The notes below the pieces were generated by a model. The model was not told where the DNA came from and ran no database searches. It saw nothing but the letters and a program-made list of their open reading frames with translations. Both the position numbers and the translations under genes were made by a program. DNA of 64,000 bases from an uncultured Christensenellaceae bacterium. Lineage in GTDB: Bacteria; Bacillota; Clostridia; Christensenellales; Borkfalkiaceae. The stretch is from assembly GCA_910588645.1 (NCBI GenBank), contig CAJUOY010000003.1:35276-99275 (forward strand), read 5' to 3'. Of this stretch, positions 33,803-42,227 are shown in pieces; the first letter of the stretch is position 1, and the number at the start of each line of letters is the position of its first letter.

Positions 33803-34207
33803 ATGGCGGTATTTATTTCTACCTTGCCCGAACAGACTTTTTGTTTCGGAGCGGGGTATGCAAAAACTTTATCTGCGGGCGACGTGGTTCTTCTCAACGG
33901 AGAAATGGGCGCTGGCAAGACTGTTTTCGTAAAGGGCGTGGCGTCGGGACTGGGTATCGACGACGAGATTTTAAGTCCGACTTACGCATATATGAACGAT
34001 TACGGCGGGCGGCTGTTTCACTTTGACTGTTACCGCCTGAAAAACGGAGCGCAGGCTGAGGCTCTCGGACTGTGCGACTATTTTTACGCGGGCGGTATAT
34101 GCGTTATCGAGTGGGCGGAAAATATAAGTTCCGTTCTTCCCGCAGACGTTAAAATCGTGAATATTGAAAAAATCGGGGAGGGCGTAAGGCAAATAAAATA
34201 TGAGTAA
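33803..34207 (+). CDS. tsaE: tRNA threonylcarbamoyladenosine biosynthesis ATPase TsaE
   Basis: 134 residues. P-loop GEMGAGKT near residue 34, the SPTYAYMNDY switch and HFDCYRL and EWAENI motifs are typical. It assists TsaB/TsaD in forming t6A on ANN-decoding tRNAs. Overlaps tsaB by 8 bases. The start codon has no Shine-Dalgarno. Confidence 0.95.
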   Translation: MAVFISTLPEQTFCFGAGYAKTLSAGDVVLLNGEMGAGKTVFVKGVASGLGIDDEILSPTYAYMNDYGGRLFHFDCYRLKNGAQAEALGLCDYFYAGGICVIEWAENISSVLPADVKIVNIEKIGEGVRQIKYE

Positions 34208-34814
34208 TTATCTTGCTATAGACACGTCTTCGCGCTATCTTACGGTGGCGGCTTTAAAGGACGGCAAAAGCGTTGTCCGCTATTTGCCTGACTGCGCTAT
34301 GCGGCATTCCGTCATTTTAATGGATGAGATCGAATGCGCATTGTCCGAGGTCGGGTTAAGTCCTTTAGAATGTGATTTTTTTGCCGTAGTTACCGGCCCC
34401 GGTTCGTTTACGGGAATACGTATAGGCTTATCGGCGATAAAGGGTTTTGCGCTTGCCGCAGACAAACCTATCAAAGCGGTAACCGCATTCGATCTTCTGT
34501 CATATAATATCAACAGCGAAAAATATTCCGTTATTATAGACGCCGCGCACGACCATTACTACGTCTGCGGCTATGAAAACGGACGAATAGTTTTGCCTCC
34601 CTGTCATATGTCGGCCGAAGAAGTGGGCAAGTTAGATTGCGCGCTATACGGCTTCGAAGATCTCCGTTTTGAAAACTACAATAAGCTTGACGTAAAAAAT
34701 CTTTTGCCGATAGCCGCGGAAAAGGCGGAAGTTTCAAAGGAAGTTCACGCGTTATACGTGCGTAAAAGTCAGGCGGAGGAAAACCTCAATGCAAATAAGA
34801 AAGTGGAATTATAA
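34200..34814 (+). CDS. tsaB: tRNA threonylcarbamoyladenosine biosynthesis protein TsaB
   Basis: 204 residues, ASKHA fold: opens LAIDTSSRYLTVA and has the signature VTGPGSFTGIRIGLSAIKGFA. It scaffolds TsaD, which is not in the window. Overlaps both neighbours (tsaE by 8 and rimI by 26 bases), a tight operon order common in Firmicutes. Confidence 0.95.
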   Translation: MSNYLAIDTSSRYLTVAALKDGKSVVRYLPDCAMRHSVILMDEIECALSEVGLSPLECDFFAVVTGPGSFTGIRIGLSAIKGFALAADKPIKAVTAFDLLSYNINSEKYSVIIDAAHDHYYVCGYENGRIVLPPCHMSAEEVGKLDCALYGFEDLRFENYNKLDVKNLLPIAAEKAEVSKEVHALYVRKSQAEENLNANKKVEL

Positions 34815-35223
34815 GGATATTTTAAGAATTTCGGAAATCGAGGCGGAGTGCTTCCCGGGCGAGCCCTGGACTTACGGTATGCTTGTTTCCAGTTTCGAAT
34901 CCGAAAGCTTCACGGGAGTACTTGCGGAAGAGGGCGACGAGATAACAGGTTACGGGGGAATTACCGTTGCGGCTGATACAGCTGACGTGGCCAACGTTGC
35001 AGTAACGGAATATTACCGTCGCGGCGGAGTCGGCACGGCGATACTGAAATCACTTTGCGAAATTGCCAAAGAGAGAGGAGCGGAAAAGGTTTATCTCGAA
35101 GTCCGCGTCTCTAATGCTGCGGCTATGGAAATGTATATCAAATGCGGCTTTAAGGGCGCATACGCCCGTACGCGATACTATCCCGACGGCGAGGACTGTC
35201 TGGTAATGGTAAAGGAGTTATAA
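34789..35223 (+). CDS. rimI: Ribosomal-protein-alanine N-acetyltransferase RimI
   Basis: 144-residue GNAT enzyme. Acetyl-CoA loop around VTEYYRRGGVGTAIL, followed by EVRVSNAAAMEMYIKCGF, the RimI-type C-terminal block, and ARTRYYPDGEDCLVM. Starts inside tsaB. Known targets include the N-terminus of ribosomal protein bS18. Confidence 0.93.
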   Translation: MQIRKWNYKDILRISEIEAECFPGEPWTYGMLVSSFESESFTGVLAEEGDEITGYGGITVAADTADVANVAVTEYYRRGGVGTAILKSLCEIAKERGAEKVYLEVRVSNAAAMEMYIKCGFKGAYARTRYYPDGEDCLVMVKEL

Positions 35224-35224
35224 A

Positions 35225-35941
35225 ATTTTAATTGACGGGAAATTTGTTTCCTACGTAAGCGAAGGGGCCGGCAAGGATATAATTCTTTTGCACGGCTACG
35301 GTTCAAAGAAAGAGAGCTTCTTTTATCAGATAAAATTTTTGTCGCAATGCTACAGGGTGGTCGTCCCGGATTTTCCCTGTTTCGGCGCGAGCGAGGAAAC
35401 GGATGTTCCGTGGTCGGTTGGCGATTATGCCGACTGGCTTGAAAAATTTATGTTGCGGTCCGGGGTTGATAAACCCCATATTATAGCTCATTCATTCGGA
35501 GCAAGGGTTGCGATAAAGCTGTTGGCCGATAGGGGCGAAAGGTGTGAAAAACTGATAATTACGGGCGGCGCGGGGATAGTAAAACCTCGTTCGCCCCAAT
35601 ATATGCGCAGGGTTTCAAGATATCGTCGGATAAAAAAACTGTTCCCCAAATTTGCGGAAAAGCATTTCGGCAGCGAGGAATACAGATCTTTAAACCCTCT
35701 TATGCGGGAGAGCTATAAGAAGATAGTTAACGAGGATTTAAAAGATTGCGCCGCCAATATAGTCAATGAAACTCTGCTGATATACGGCAGGAACGATACC
35801 GTAACTCCTCCGAACGAGGAGGGTAAAATATTCAACACTCTGATTTCGGGAAGCCGTCTGGAACTAATAGACGGAGGGCATTTTTGCTTTTCCGAAAACA
35901 GTGAAATTTTTAACAGTCTGACAACTGATTTTTTAGGGTAA
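35225..35941 (+). CDS. Alpha/beta hydrolase with a non-standard (ATT) or lost start codon
   Basis: The frame is conserved from 35225 (ILIDGKFVSYVSEGAGKDIILLHGYG), with a nucleophile elbow HSFGA and C-terminal His in DGGHF, about 238 residues. No ATG, GTG or TTG occurs before the TTG at 35288, which would cut off the first two beta strands. AAAGGAG (35211-35217) lies 7 bases before ATT 35225. The rimI stop reads TTATAAAA; one extra G would give TTATGAAAA, the usual ATGA overlap with a normal start. So either ATT is used, or a base was lost in the genome or the sequence. Confidence 0.75.
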   Translation: MLIDGKFVSYVSEGAGKDIILLHGYGSKKESFFYQIKFLSQCYRVVVPDFPCFGASEETDVPWSVGDYADWLEKFMLRSGVDKPHIIAHSFGARVAIKLLADRGERCEKLIITGGAGIVKPRSPQYMRRVSRYRRIKKLFPKFAEKHFGSEEYRSLNPLMRESYKKIVNEDLKDCAANIVNETLLIYGRNDTVTPPNEEGKIFNTLISGSRLELIDGGHFCFSENSEIFNSLTTDFLG

Positions 35942-35943
35942 TT

Positions 35944-37539
35944 ATGGGTATATTTATTTCTGTTCCCAAGACGGTCGAATGCGTCGTAGTCGCGGTGATT
36001 TTTTCACTGCTCTTTTCGGGGTGCTGTTTCAGGCTTCTCGGTATCCTGCAGTCGTTCGGTTACAGCGGCAAAAAGACTTTCGGGTGGGTAAATCGTAAGG
36101 CAAATATGACCTTTTCAAGGCACGCTCTTTTGGCCCTTTTATGCGCGCTTTCCTGTGCGATACTCGGGCTGTGCTTTTCGTTCGTGGGCGAATATGCCGC
36201 GGTTATAGGTCTTGCGGGATATCTTGTTTTCCTTCCGCTGTATATTTGGGCTGATAACAGAATAGCGTTAAAAGTGCCTTTGACGTTCACTCCGAGGATG
36301 AAAAGACTGTACACTGTACTATCTCTTATTTCGGCGATATTTGCGTACATTGCCGTAACGCTTTTAAACTTTGCGGACTATGCCTGGGGCAACGAAATAT
36401 TTTCATATTTAAGATACGTTCCGTTGGCTGTTTTCCCGCTTATCATAATCCCCCTGATACTGCTTTCAAATCTTGCGGATAAGTTGTACGAAGTCCCGCG
36501 CAACAGGGGGTATATAAGGAAAGCAAAAGCTAAGATAGTCGGCGCGGAAATTAAAGTGATAGGCATTACCGGCAGTTACGGCAAGACCAGCACTAAAAAT
36601 ATTTTATCGGATATTCTCGGTTCAAAATATCGCGTATTGTCTACGCCACGTTCGCACAATACTCCTATGGGGCTTGCGCTTGCGATCAATTCCAACGATC
36701 TGAAAGATTACGACTTTTTTATTGCGGAAATGGGCGCACGGCATGTGGGCGATATTGCGGAATTGTGTGAAATGTGCCCGCCCGATTATTCCTTGATAAC
36801 GGGCATTTGCCCGCAGCATCTGGAAAGTTTTAAGAGTATCGAAAACGTTGTAAAGGCCAAAGGAGAGATACTGTTGCCGGACTCTTCTGCCGTTATTGCG
36901 GAAGATTGTTTTGGTTTATTTGAAGGATATTCCTGCACTAAATACCGCGCCGACTGCGTATCCGATATAATTTGTACCAAGGACGGCGGCGATTTTACTT
37001 TGACGCTGGACGGACAAAGCGCAAGGGTTCATACAAAACTGCTTGGAAAACACGCCGTTGAAAATATAGCTTTGGCGGCAAAACTTGCTTCCGTTTTGGG
37101 AATGAGTTTGGACGATATTGCCAAGGCAATTCCGGAGATCAATTATATAGAACACAGATTGCAACTTATAAAATCGGGCGGCGTAAATATTTTGGACGAC
37201 GGATATAATTCCAACGTAAAGGGCGCGGCCGCCGCAATCGAGGTGTTGAAAAGCTTTGACGGAAGAAAGATTGCGGTTACTCCAGGACTAGTGGAACTTG
37301 GTATCTTGGAACAATCGGAGAACTATGAGTTAGGTAAAAAACTTGTTGGGCTGGACTACGTTATACTTGTCGGCGAACGTTTGGTGGAACCTGTTAAGGA
37401 CGGCTATCTCGATAACGGCGGAGACAAGGAAAAGATAAAAACCGTTCTCGGGCTCGATAACGCGCGGGAAGAGTTAAAGGGTATTTTGAAGGAAGGCGAT
37501 ACGGTGTTATTTCTTAACGATCTGCCCGATATATACTGA
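35944..37539 (+). CDS. MurF-like Mur ligase with N-terminal membrane domain
   Basis: 531 residues. The first 190 or so hold five to six membrane helices; the rest is a Mur ligase with P-loop GITGSYGKTSTK near residue 208, EMGARHVGDI, TGICPQHLESF and DDGYNSN. These match UDP-MurNAc-tripeptide:D-Ala-D-Ala ligase. Standard MurF lacks the membrane part, so this form is tethered to the membrane. ddl, which makes the D-Ala-D-Ala substrate, follows by 52 bases. It could be the main MurF or a paralogue acting on a lipid-linked substrate. Confidence 0.85.
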   Translation: MGIFISVPKTVECVVVAVIFSLLFSGCCFRLLGILQSFGYSGKKTFGWVNRKANMTFSRHALLALLCALSCAILGLCFSFVGEYAAVIGLAGYLVFLPLYIWADNRIALKVPLTFTPRMKRLYTVLSLISAIFAYIAVTLLNFADYAWGNEIFSYLRYVPLAVFPLIIIPLILLSNLADKLYEVPRNRGYIRKAKAKIVGAEIKVIGITGSYGKTSTKNILSDILGSKYRVLSTPRSHNTPMGLALAINSNDLKDYDFFIAEMGARHVGDIAELCEMCPPDYSLITGICPQHLESFKSIENVVKAKGEILLPDSSAVIAEDCFGLFEGYSCTKYRADCVSDIICTKDGGDFTLTLDGQSARVHTKLLGKHAVENIALAAKLASVLGMSLDDIAKAIPEINYIEHRLQLIKSGGVNILDDGYNSNVKGAAAAIEVLKSFDGRKIAVTPGLVELGILEQSENYELGKKLVGLDYVILVGERLVEPVKDGYLDNGGDKEKIKTVLGLDNAREELKGILKEGDTVLFLNDLPDIY

Positions 37540-37591
37540 GGAAAAGACATAGGATCACCAAAGCTGAAAAATTAAGCGGAGGTGATTTTTT

Positions 37592-38692
37592 ATGGATAAA
37601 AAAATAGCCGTCATATTCGGCGGCCAGTCTAACGAAAACGAGATATCGGTAATCACGGGCACTATGGCTTTAAACGTTCTGAAAAGCGCGGGGTATGAGA
37701 CCGTTCCCGTTTACATAGCGCAAAACGGAGACATATATACGGGGGAAAAGCTTGCGGATATATCCAACTTTTCATCGTCGGACTACGTGAACTGTCCGCG
37801 GGCTATGTTTTTTACCGGAGGGGTATACGAGTTAAATAAAAGGGGTAAGCCGAAAAAGTTTATATCGTTTAACGTTGCGCTCAACTGTTGTCACGGCGGA
37901 AGCGGCGAGGGCGGGGGCATAAGCGGACTATGCGAAGTGCTGAATATACCCCTTGCAAGCGCGGGAGTATTCGAAAGTTCCGCGCTGATGGATAAGTATC
38001 TTACCAAACTGGTATTGTCGGCAATAGGCGTTGAAACGGCGCGGTACGTTTACGTAAAGAGCGTTGAGGAGGCGGAAACGGCCGATAATATGCCCGACTT
38101 TCCGCTTATAGTCAAGCCTGTGAGCCTCGGTTCGAGTATCGGCGTTGAAAAGGTTGCAAATCGTGAAGAGTTGCGCGCGGCGTTGGAATGTGCTCTGCTT
38201 TACGACAGGGCGGTCATTATCGAGGAGTACTTTTCCGATCGCAGGGAAATCAACTGCGCCGCATATTATTCGGCGGGTAAAGTCGTAACTTCGGAGTGTG
38301 AGGAGGCAAGGCCGGGGGGAGATATATTTTCCTATGAGGAGAAGTACGGTGGTCACGGTAAAAGCGTTTACCCCGCGGATATCCCTGAACAATTATCGGA
38401 AGAGATTAAAAAAATTACCCGCGTAGTATATGAAAAACTCAATATGCGGGGCATAGTAAGGTTTGACTTTATTTTAAGCGGCGGTAAAGTTTATCTTAGC
38501 GAAATTAACACCGTCCCAGGTTCGCTGTCTTATTATCTGCTGTCGGACGGGTTCAAGGATTTTGCAAGAGTGTTAAATTCCGTTATAGATCAGGCCGTGG
38601 CGGATTTTTCATTAACTAAAAGCAAAAAGCTTATAAGAACGGGCATACTGGAAAACATATCTACAAACGCTTGTAAAGTCGGCCGTAAATAG
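37592..38692 (+). CDS. ddl: D-alanine--D-alanine ligase
   Basis: 366 residues, ATP-grasp fold. Begins KIAVIFGGQSNENEISVITG and has VKPVSLGSSIGVEKV, IIEEYFSDRREINCA and the C-terminal metal-binding block LSEINTVPGSLSYYL. Strong GGAGGTG site before the ATG. Supplies the dipeptide for the MurF-like ligase just upstream. Confidence 0.96.
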   Translation: MDKKIAVIFGGQSNENEISVITGTMALNVLKSAGYETVPVYIAQNGDIYTGEKLADISNFSSSDYVNCPRAMFFTGGVYELNKRGKPKKFISFNVALNCCHGGSGEGGGISGLCEVLNIPLASAGVFESSALMDKYLTKLVLSAIGVETARYVYVKSVEEAETADNMPDFPLIVKPVSLGSSIGVEKVANREELRAALECALLYDRAVIIEEYFSDRREINCAAYYSAGKVVTSECEEARPGGDIFSYEEKYGGHGKSVYPADIPEQLSEEIKKITRVVYEKLNMRGIVRFDFILSGGKVYLSEINTVPGSLSYYLLSDGFKDFARVLNSVIDQAVADFSLTKSKKLIRTGILENISTNACKVGRK

Positions 38693-38700
38693 TTTATAAT
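38671..38700 (+). promoter_or_regulatory. Promoter of icd inside the end of ddl (leaderless)
   Basis: TTGTAA (38671-38676), 18 bases, TATAAT (38695-38700). The icd ATG at 38707 is 6 bases beyond the -10 box and has no ribosome site, so the mRNA would start at the start codon. Confidence 0.65.
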
Positions 38701-38706
38701 TTAACT

Positions 38707-39909
38707 ATGGAAAAAATCAGAATGACAACCCCGCTCGTCGAAATGGACGGGGACGAGATGACTCGCGTAATCTGGCGGATGATAAAAGAAATTCTTATAG
38801 AACCCTTTGTCGATCTTAAAACGGAATATTACGATCTGGGTTTAAAAAACAGGGACGCCACGGACGACGAGGTCACCGTTATGGCTGCAGAGGCCGCCAA
38901 GAGATTGGGCGTTGCCGTAAAGTGCGCGACTATTACTCCCAACGCGCAGCGCGTAGAGGAGTACGGTCTTAAAAAAATGTGGAAGAGTCCTAACGGAACT
39001 ATCCGCAGGATCATGGATGGTACGGTGTTCCGTACTCCCATAATAGTACGGGGTATAACGCCTTACGTCGCGGGTTGGTCCAAGCCCATTTCTATAGCGC
39101 GTCACGCTTACGGCGATATATATAACGCCGTCGAGTACAGCGTGAACGAGGGTGAAAGCGCCTATCTCGTGGTGTGCAAGGACGGCCTGGAAATAAAGCG
39201 AAAGCTAATACATTCCTTCGATTGTCCCGGCATAATTCAGGGTATGCACAATACGGAAAATTCCATACGCGCTTTTGCAAGGAGCTGTTTCAATTACGCC
39301 CTGTCGGAAAAGCTTTCCGTATGGTTCGGCGCAAAGGACACGATTTCAAAAATTTACGATCACCGTTTCAAGGATATATTCGCGGAGATTTATCAAAGCG
39401 AGTACGCCTCTCTGTTTGAAGAGGCGGGGATATACTATATGTACACTCTTATAGACGACGTTGCCGCGAGGATAATGCGCAGCGACGGCGGGGTGCTGTG
39501 GGTGTGTAAGAATTACGACGGCGACGTTATGAGCGATCTCGTCGCAACGGCGTTCGGCTCTCTAGGAATGATGAGCAGCGTGCTTGTTTCGCCCGACGGG
39601 AAGTTTGAATACGAGGCGGCTCACGGAACTGTGACAAGACACTATTACGCCCATCTGAAGGGTGAAGAAACTTCCACCAATTCTGTGGCGACTATTTGGG
39701 CGTGGACGGGCGCGCTTAAAAAACGCGGCGAACTTGACGGGATCGAAGAGCTTTCCGCCTTTGCAGACAGACTTGAAAGGGCGGCGTTAAAGACGATAGA
39801 AAGCGGATATATGACGGGCGATCTCATTCCTTTATTTAAATTTGAAGGGGTAAAGCCAGTAAAGCTTACCACTCTTGAATTTCTTAAAAAAATAGCGGAA
39901 AATATTTAA
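38707..39909 (+). CDS. icd: NADP-dependent isocitrate dehydrogenase, eukaryote-like homodimeric type
   Basis: 400 residues. Starts TTPLVEMDGDEMTRVIW and has KSPNGTIRR, RGITPYVAGWSKPI, AAHGTVTRHY and NSVATIWAWTGAL, all marks of the type II IDH shared by eukaryotes and some bacteria, distinct from E. coli Icd. Converts isocitrate to 2-oxoglutarate and makes NADPH. Own promoter, followed by a strong terminator. No other TCA-cycle gene is in the window. Confidence 0.95.
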   Translation: MEKIRMTTPLVEMDGDEMTRVIWRMIKEILIEPFVDLKTEYYDLGLKNRDATDDEVTVMAAEAAKRLGVAVKCATITPNAQRVEEYGLKKMWKSPNGTIRRIMDGTVFRTPIIVRGITPYVAGWSKPISIARHAYGDIYNAVEYSVNEGESAYLVVCKDGLEIKRKLIHSFDCPGIIQGMHNTENSIRAFARSCFNYALSEKLSVWFGAKDTISKIYDHRFKDIFAEIYQSEYASLFEEAGIYYMYTLIDDVAARIMRSDGGVLWVCKNYDGDVMSDLVATAFGSLGMMSSVLVSPDGKFEYEAAHGTVTRHYYAHLKGEETSTNSVATIWAWTGALKKRGELDGIEELSAFADRLERAALKTIESGYMTGDLIPLFKFEGVKPVKLTTLEFLKKIAENI

Positions 39910-39961
39910 ATTAAAACCGCCGCGCCGACGGGTGGAGGATACAGGGATTTTTTTGTGTTCA

Positions 39962-40010
39962 AAAATAGCACGCAGGCTTCGTTTTCGAAGTATTGCGTGC
40001 TATTTTCTTT
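39962..40010. terminator. Strong terminator between icd and the AT-rich island
   Basis: AAAATAGCACGCA (39962-39974) pairs with TGCGTGCTATTTT (39994-40006), with an inner CTTC/GAAG stem. It can work in both directions and marks the edge of the AT-rich gene group. Confidence 0.85.
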
Positions 40011-40037
40011 TCTGCTATTTTAACGGTTAATTTAAAT

Positions 40038-40442
40038 TTATAACTCTTTTGACAATATCAACTCATACGACTCATTGCTCATCAAAAATCCGCCTATTGC
40101 CTTGTAGCCTAATTTTTCGTAAAAGCTTTGAGAACTTTCATTTGAAGGAGTAGACGTTAATACCGAATTGAAGCCTGAACATCTCATTTTTTCTTCCCAA
40201 TATTCCGTTAATGCTTTTCCGTAGCCTTTTTTACGATATTTATTTAAAATATAAAGCATATTCATAAACGGCGTATTATCCCAAAAATAATTGTATCGTA
40301 ACCAACCGATTAAATCATTATTTTCTTCCGCAATAAAAATTCTTCCCAACATTAACACGTTTGTAAGTTCGGCTTCGGCTATATGTTTATCATATTGTTT
40401 GATAAGGTCGATGTCTTTTAATTCCGCAATACGTATTAACAT
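40038..40442 (-). CDS. GNAT family N-acetyltransferase
   Basis: 134 residues. Acetyl-CoA pyrophosphate loop in NKYRKKGYGKALTEYW and the C-terminal SSQSFYEKLGYKAIGGF block. The substrate is unknown. Codon use is more AT-rich than in the flanking icd and mocR genes. Third gene of a minus-strand group that looks acquired. Confidence 0.9.
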   Translation of the reverse strand: MLIRIAELKDIDLIKQYDKHIAEAELTNVLMLGRIFIAEENNDLIGWLRYNYFWDNTPFMNMLYILNKYRKKGYGKALTEYWEEKMRCSGFNSVLTSTPSNESSQSFYEKLGYKAIGGFLMSNESYELILSKEL

Positions 40443-40449
40443 TTTAACA

Positions 40450-40471
40450 CTCCGCTAAATTGAAATTTACT
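40450..40471 (-). repeat. Intercistronic repeat, copy 1
   Basis: CTCCGCTAAATT, then G, then AAATTTACT on the plus strand. It differs from the copy at 41090-41111 in one base. On the minus strand it supplies the GCGGAG ribosome site before the GNAT gene. Confidence 0.75.
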
Positions 40472-40476
40472 GTTCA

Positions 40477-41082
40477 TTAATCTTCGGGCAACTGTCTGTT
40501 ATGTGCATGCCATTGACATTTCTTAATTTGCATATTACTAAACGTTGCCTTAAAAGAAGAATCTTCCGGGCTGCATGCATAAATACCAAAGCGAATCGTT
40601 TCTTTACCATTCCACATATGGCATATACGCATTTGTTTAAAATTTATACCATCGTTAGAACACTCAATACAATAATCGTCTTCTCTTCGGCTAAACCGAT
40701 ACCACATTGATTTTACCGAAGCATCAATGACTGTTGTAGCCCAGTCGGAGTAACCCATATTTGTCACTACGCTGCCAAGATGCTGAAATTGCTCGTTTTC
40801 ATATTCAATAGAACCTTTAATCCAGTTTTCACTATCCAAATACATTACGATACCGCATTGGTCAAAGCGTTTTTTTGACTCGAATTCAGTTTTAACAACA
40901 AATGAGAAATACTTTTCGTCTGTAGATATTTGCAAAACCGGCGCATTATCATTTCTGAAATGATAATATGTTCGTTGCCATAAATCGGTATGAGGTGCCG
41001 TTATAATTTCAACCTTATCCGAAGTGATTTTGTAGTCGTTGGGTTCTCGCGTCCACTTCATTGCTTTAATATCAATTTTCAT
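40477..41082 (-). CDS. DUF1349 family protein (concanavalin-like fold)
   Basis: 201 residues resembling DUF1349 proteins, which adopt a lectin/laminarinase-like beta sandwich. Visible marks: TDLWQRTYYHF near residue 33, QCGIVMYLDSENWIKGSIEY, WYRFSRREDDYCIECSNDG and FGIYACSPEDSSFKATF. No signal peptide. Function unknown. Spaced by the conserved 22-base repeat from both neighbours, which suggests it moved with them. Confidence 0.85.
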   Translation of the reverse strand: MKIDIKAMKWTREPNDYKITSDKVEIITAPHTDLWQRTYYHFRNDNAPVLQISTDEKYFSFVVKTEFESKKRFDQCGIVMYLDSENWIKGSIEYENEQFQHLGSVVTNMGYSDWATTVIDASVKSMWYRFSRREDDYCIECSNDGINFKQMRICHMWNGKETIRFGIYACSPEDSSFKATFSNMQIKKCQWHAHNRQLPED

Positions 41083-41089
41083 AATACTT

Positions 41090-41111
41090 CTCCGCTAAAT
41101 TAAAATTTACT
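41090..41111 (-). repeat. Intercistronic repeat, copy 2
   Basis: CTCCGCTAAATT, then A, then AAATTTACT on the plus strand: one mismatch from copy 1 at 40450-40471. It overlaps the stop codon of the pyridoxamine-oxidase-like gene and provides the ribosome site of the DUF1349 gene. Confidence 0.75.
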
Positions 41112-41475
41112 TAAACTCAACTTTACTTGCCGTTACCTTAAACATTAAGTAATGTTTGGATGTCGCTTCGCCATAATGCTTTATAAGAATAGGGCATTCT
41201 TCCATAAATCGCTTTTTTAATTCTACATCGTTGCATTCTTCCGCAATACCCGTAATACGCAACCATTCTCTTGTATCTCTCTTTTTTGCAATAATTTGTA
41301 TATGTCCGTTGGCGCGTAATTGCTTATGCACTTCATTGCCGTCGTGCGTAGCTATATAGATTTTGTCATTTACTTCCATAATAGCTCCGAAAGGTCTTAC
41401 TGCAGGAAATTCATTGTTCATAGTTGCTACATAAAAACATTCGCAATGTTTTACAAAATCATAAGCCTTACTCAT
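41107..41475 (-). CDS. Pyridoxamine 5'-phosphate oxidase family protein
   Basis: 122 residues, split-barrel flavin-binding fold: CFYVATMNNEFPAVRPFGAIMEVNDKIYIAT, then QIIAKKRDTREWLRITG. Short members like this are usually not PNP oxidases but F420/FMN-binding or general stress proteins. Substrate unknown. First gene of the three-gene minus-strand AT-rich group. Confidence 0.88.
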   Translation of the reverse strand: MSKAYDFVKHCECFYVATMNNEFPAVRPFGAIMEVNDKIYIATHDGNEVHKQLRANGHIQIIAKKRDTREWLRITGIAEECNDVELKKRFMEECPILIKHYGEATSKHYLMFKVTASKVEFK

Positions 41476-41533
41476 AATAACACCTAATTATAAATTGTTG
41501 TTTATTATAATAAATATAGCAAATCCTCGATAA

Positions 41534-41568
41534 AAAAGCAAGGGAAGATACTATCTCTCCTTGCTTTT
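41534..41568. terminator. Terminator between the ECF transporter gene and the AT-rich island
   Basis: AAAAGCAAGG (41534-41543) pairs with CCTTGCTTTT (41559-41568), with an inner AGAT/ATCT pairing. It ends the minus-strand ECF transporter transcript. Confidence 0.8.
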
Positions 41569-41604
41569 AATCTCTATGAAACACAGCGTAAATACAGTGT
41601 CTTT

Positions 41605-42171
41605 TTACGCATTGTTTTGTTTAAGTCTCCTGAAGTCGGGCAGTAGATTATTTTTTTCAAGCTGCTTTTTAAACGTTGTCGCATAGCATATGACCATTGC
41701 AATAGATATGCCTATTATTTCCTGAATGATATTGCGGGGGATATTCTGTATTCCGACGGGCAGTCCGTTTGTAATACAACGATAAGTAAAGTAACCCAAG
41801 ACTACTATTACCGCGCCTACGATCGCGCATATAAGCGCTTTAATCCATTCCCATTTCTTAAATCTTTCGGGCAGGATAAAGTGTAAAAGGGCGGACACGA
41901 CTGCGCCCTGTAAACCGTGGATAATAAGCGAGGGGAACATCATGTGCGGCGCCATAATCACGTCGTACAAAAACGAGCCCACGCCGCCCGCTATAAACGC
42001 CGCAAGCGGATCCAATAAGAATGCGGCTATAAGTACCACGCCGTCCACCCAATAAATTCTTCCCATAGGGGTTGGAATGGCGGGAATAAAATTTGTCGCC
42101 ACTACAAGCGCCGTCATCACGGCCGTGTAAGTAATCCATTTTGTTGCAAACATCGATTTTTCACTCTTCAT
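41605..42171 (-). CDS. ECF transporter S component, probably for a vitamin B6 compound
   Basis: 188 residues with about five to six helices, S-component features (TAVMTALVVATNFIP near residue 16, DGVVLIAAFLLDPLAAFIAGGVGSFLYD). The gene is divergent from a MocR/PdxR-like regulator with shared operators. Known for Firmicutes: PdxR-type MocR regulators often control pyridoxine transporters beside them. The B6 assignment rests on that context. The EcfAAT module is elsewhere. Confidence 0.82.
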   Translation of the reverse strand: MKSEKSMFATKWITYTAVMTALVVATNFIPAIPTPMGRIYWVDGVVLIAAFLLDPLAAFIAGGVGSFLYDVIMAPHMMFPSLIIHGLQGAVVSALLHFILPERFKKWEWIKALICAIVGAVIVVLGYFTYRCITNGLPVGIQNIPRNIIQEIIGISIAMVICYATTFKKQLEKNNLLPDFRRLKQNNA

Positions 42172-42198
42172 AAATATGCCTCTTTTAATTTTGTAACG

Positions 42199-42227
42199 TT
42201 GACATTATATCTGAGTTATGGTATTAT
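42199..42227 (+). promoter_or_regulatory. Promoter of the MocR-type regulator gene
   Basis: TTGACA (42199-42204), 17 bases, TATTAT (42222-42227). The -10 box lies inside an operator-like repeat. A TATAAT for the divergent ECF gene (minus strand, 42209-42204) overlaps this -35 box. Confidence 0.75.
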
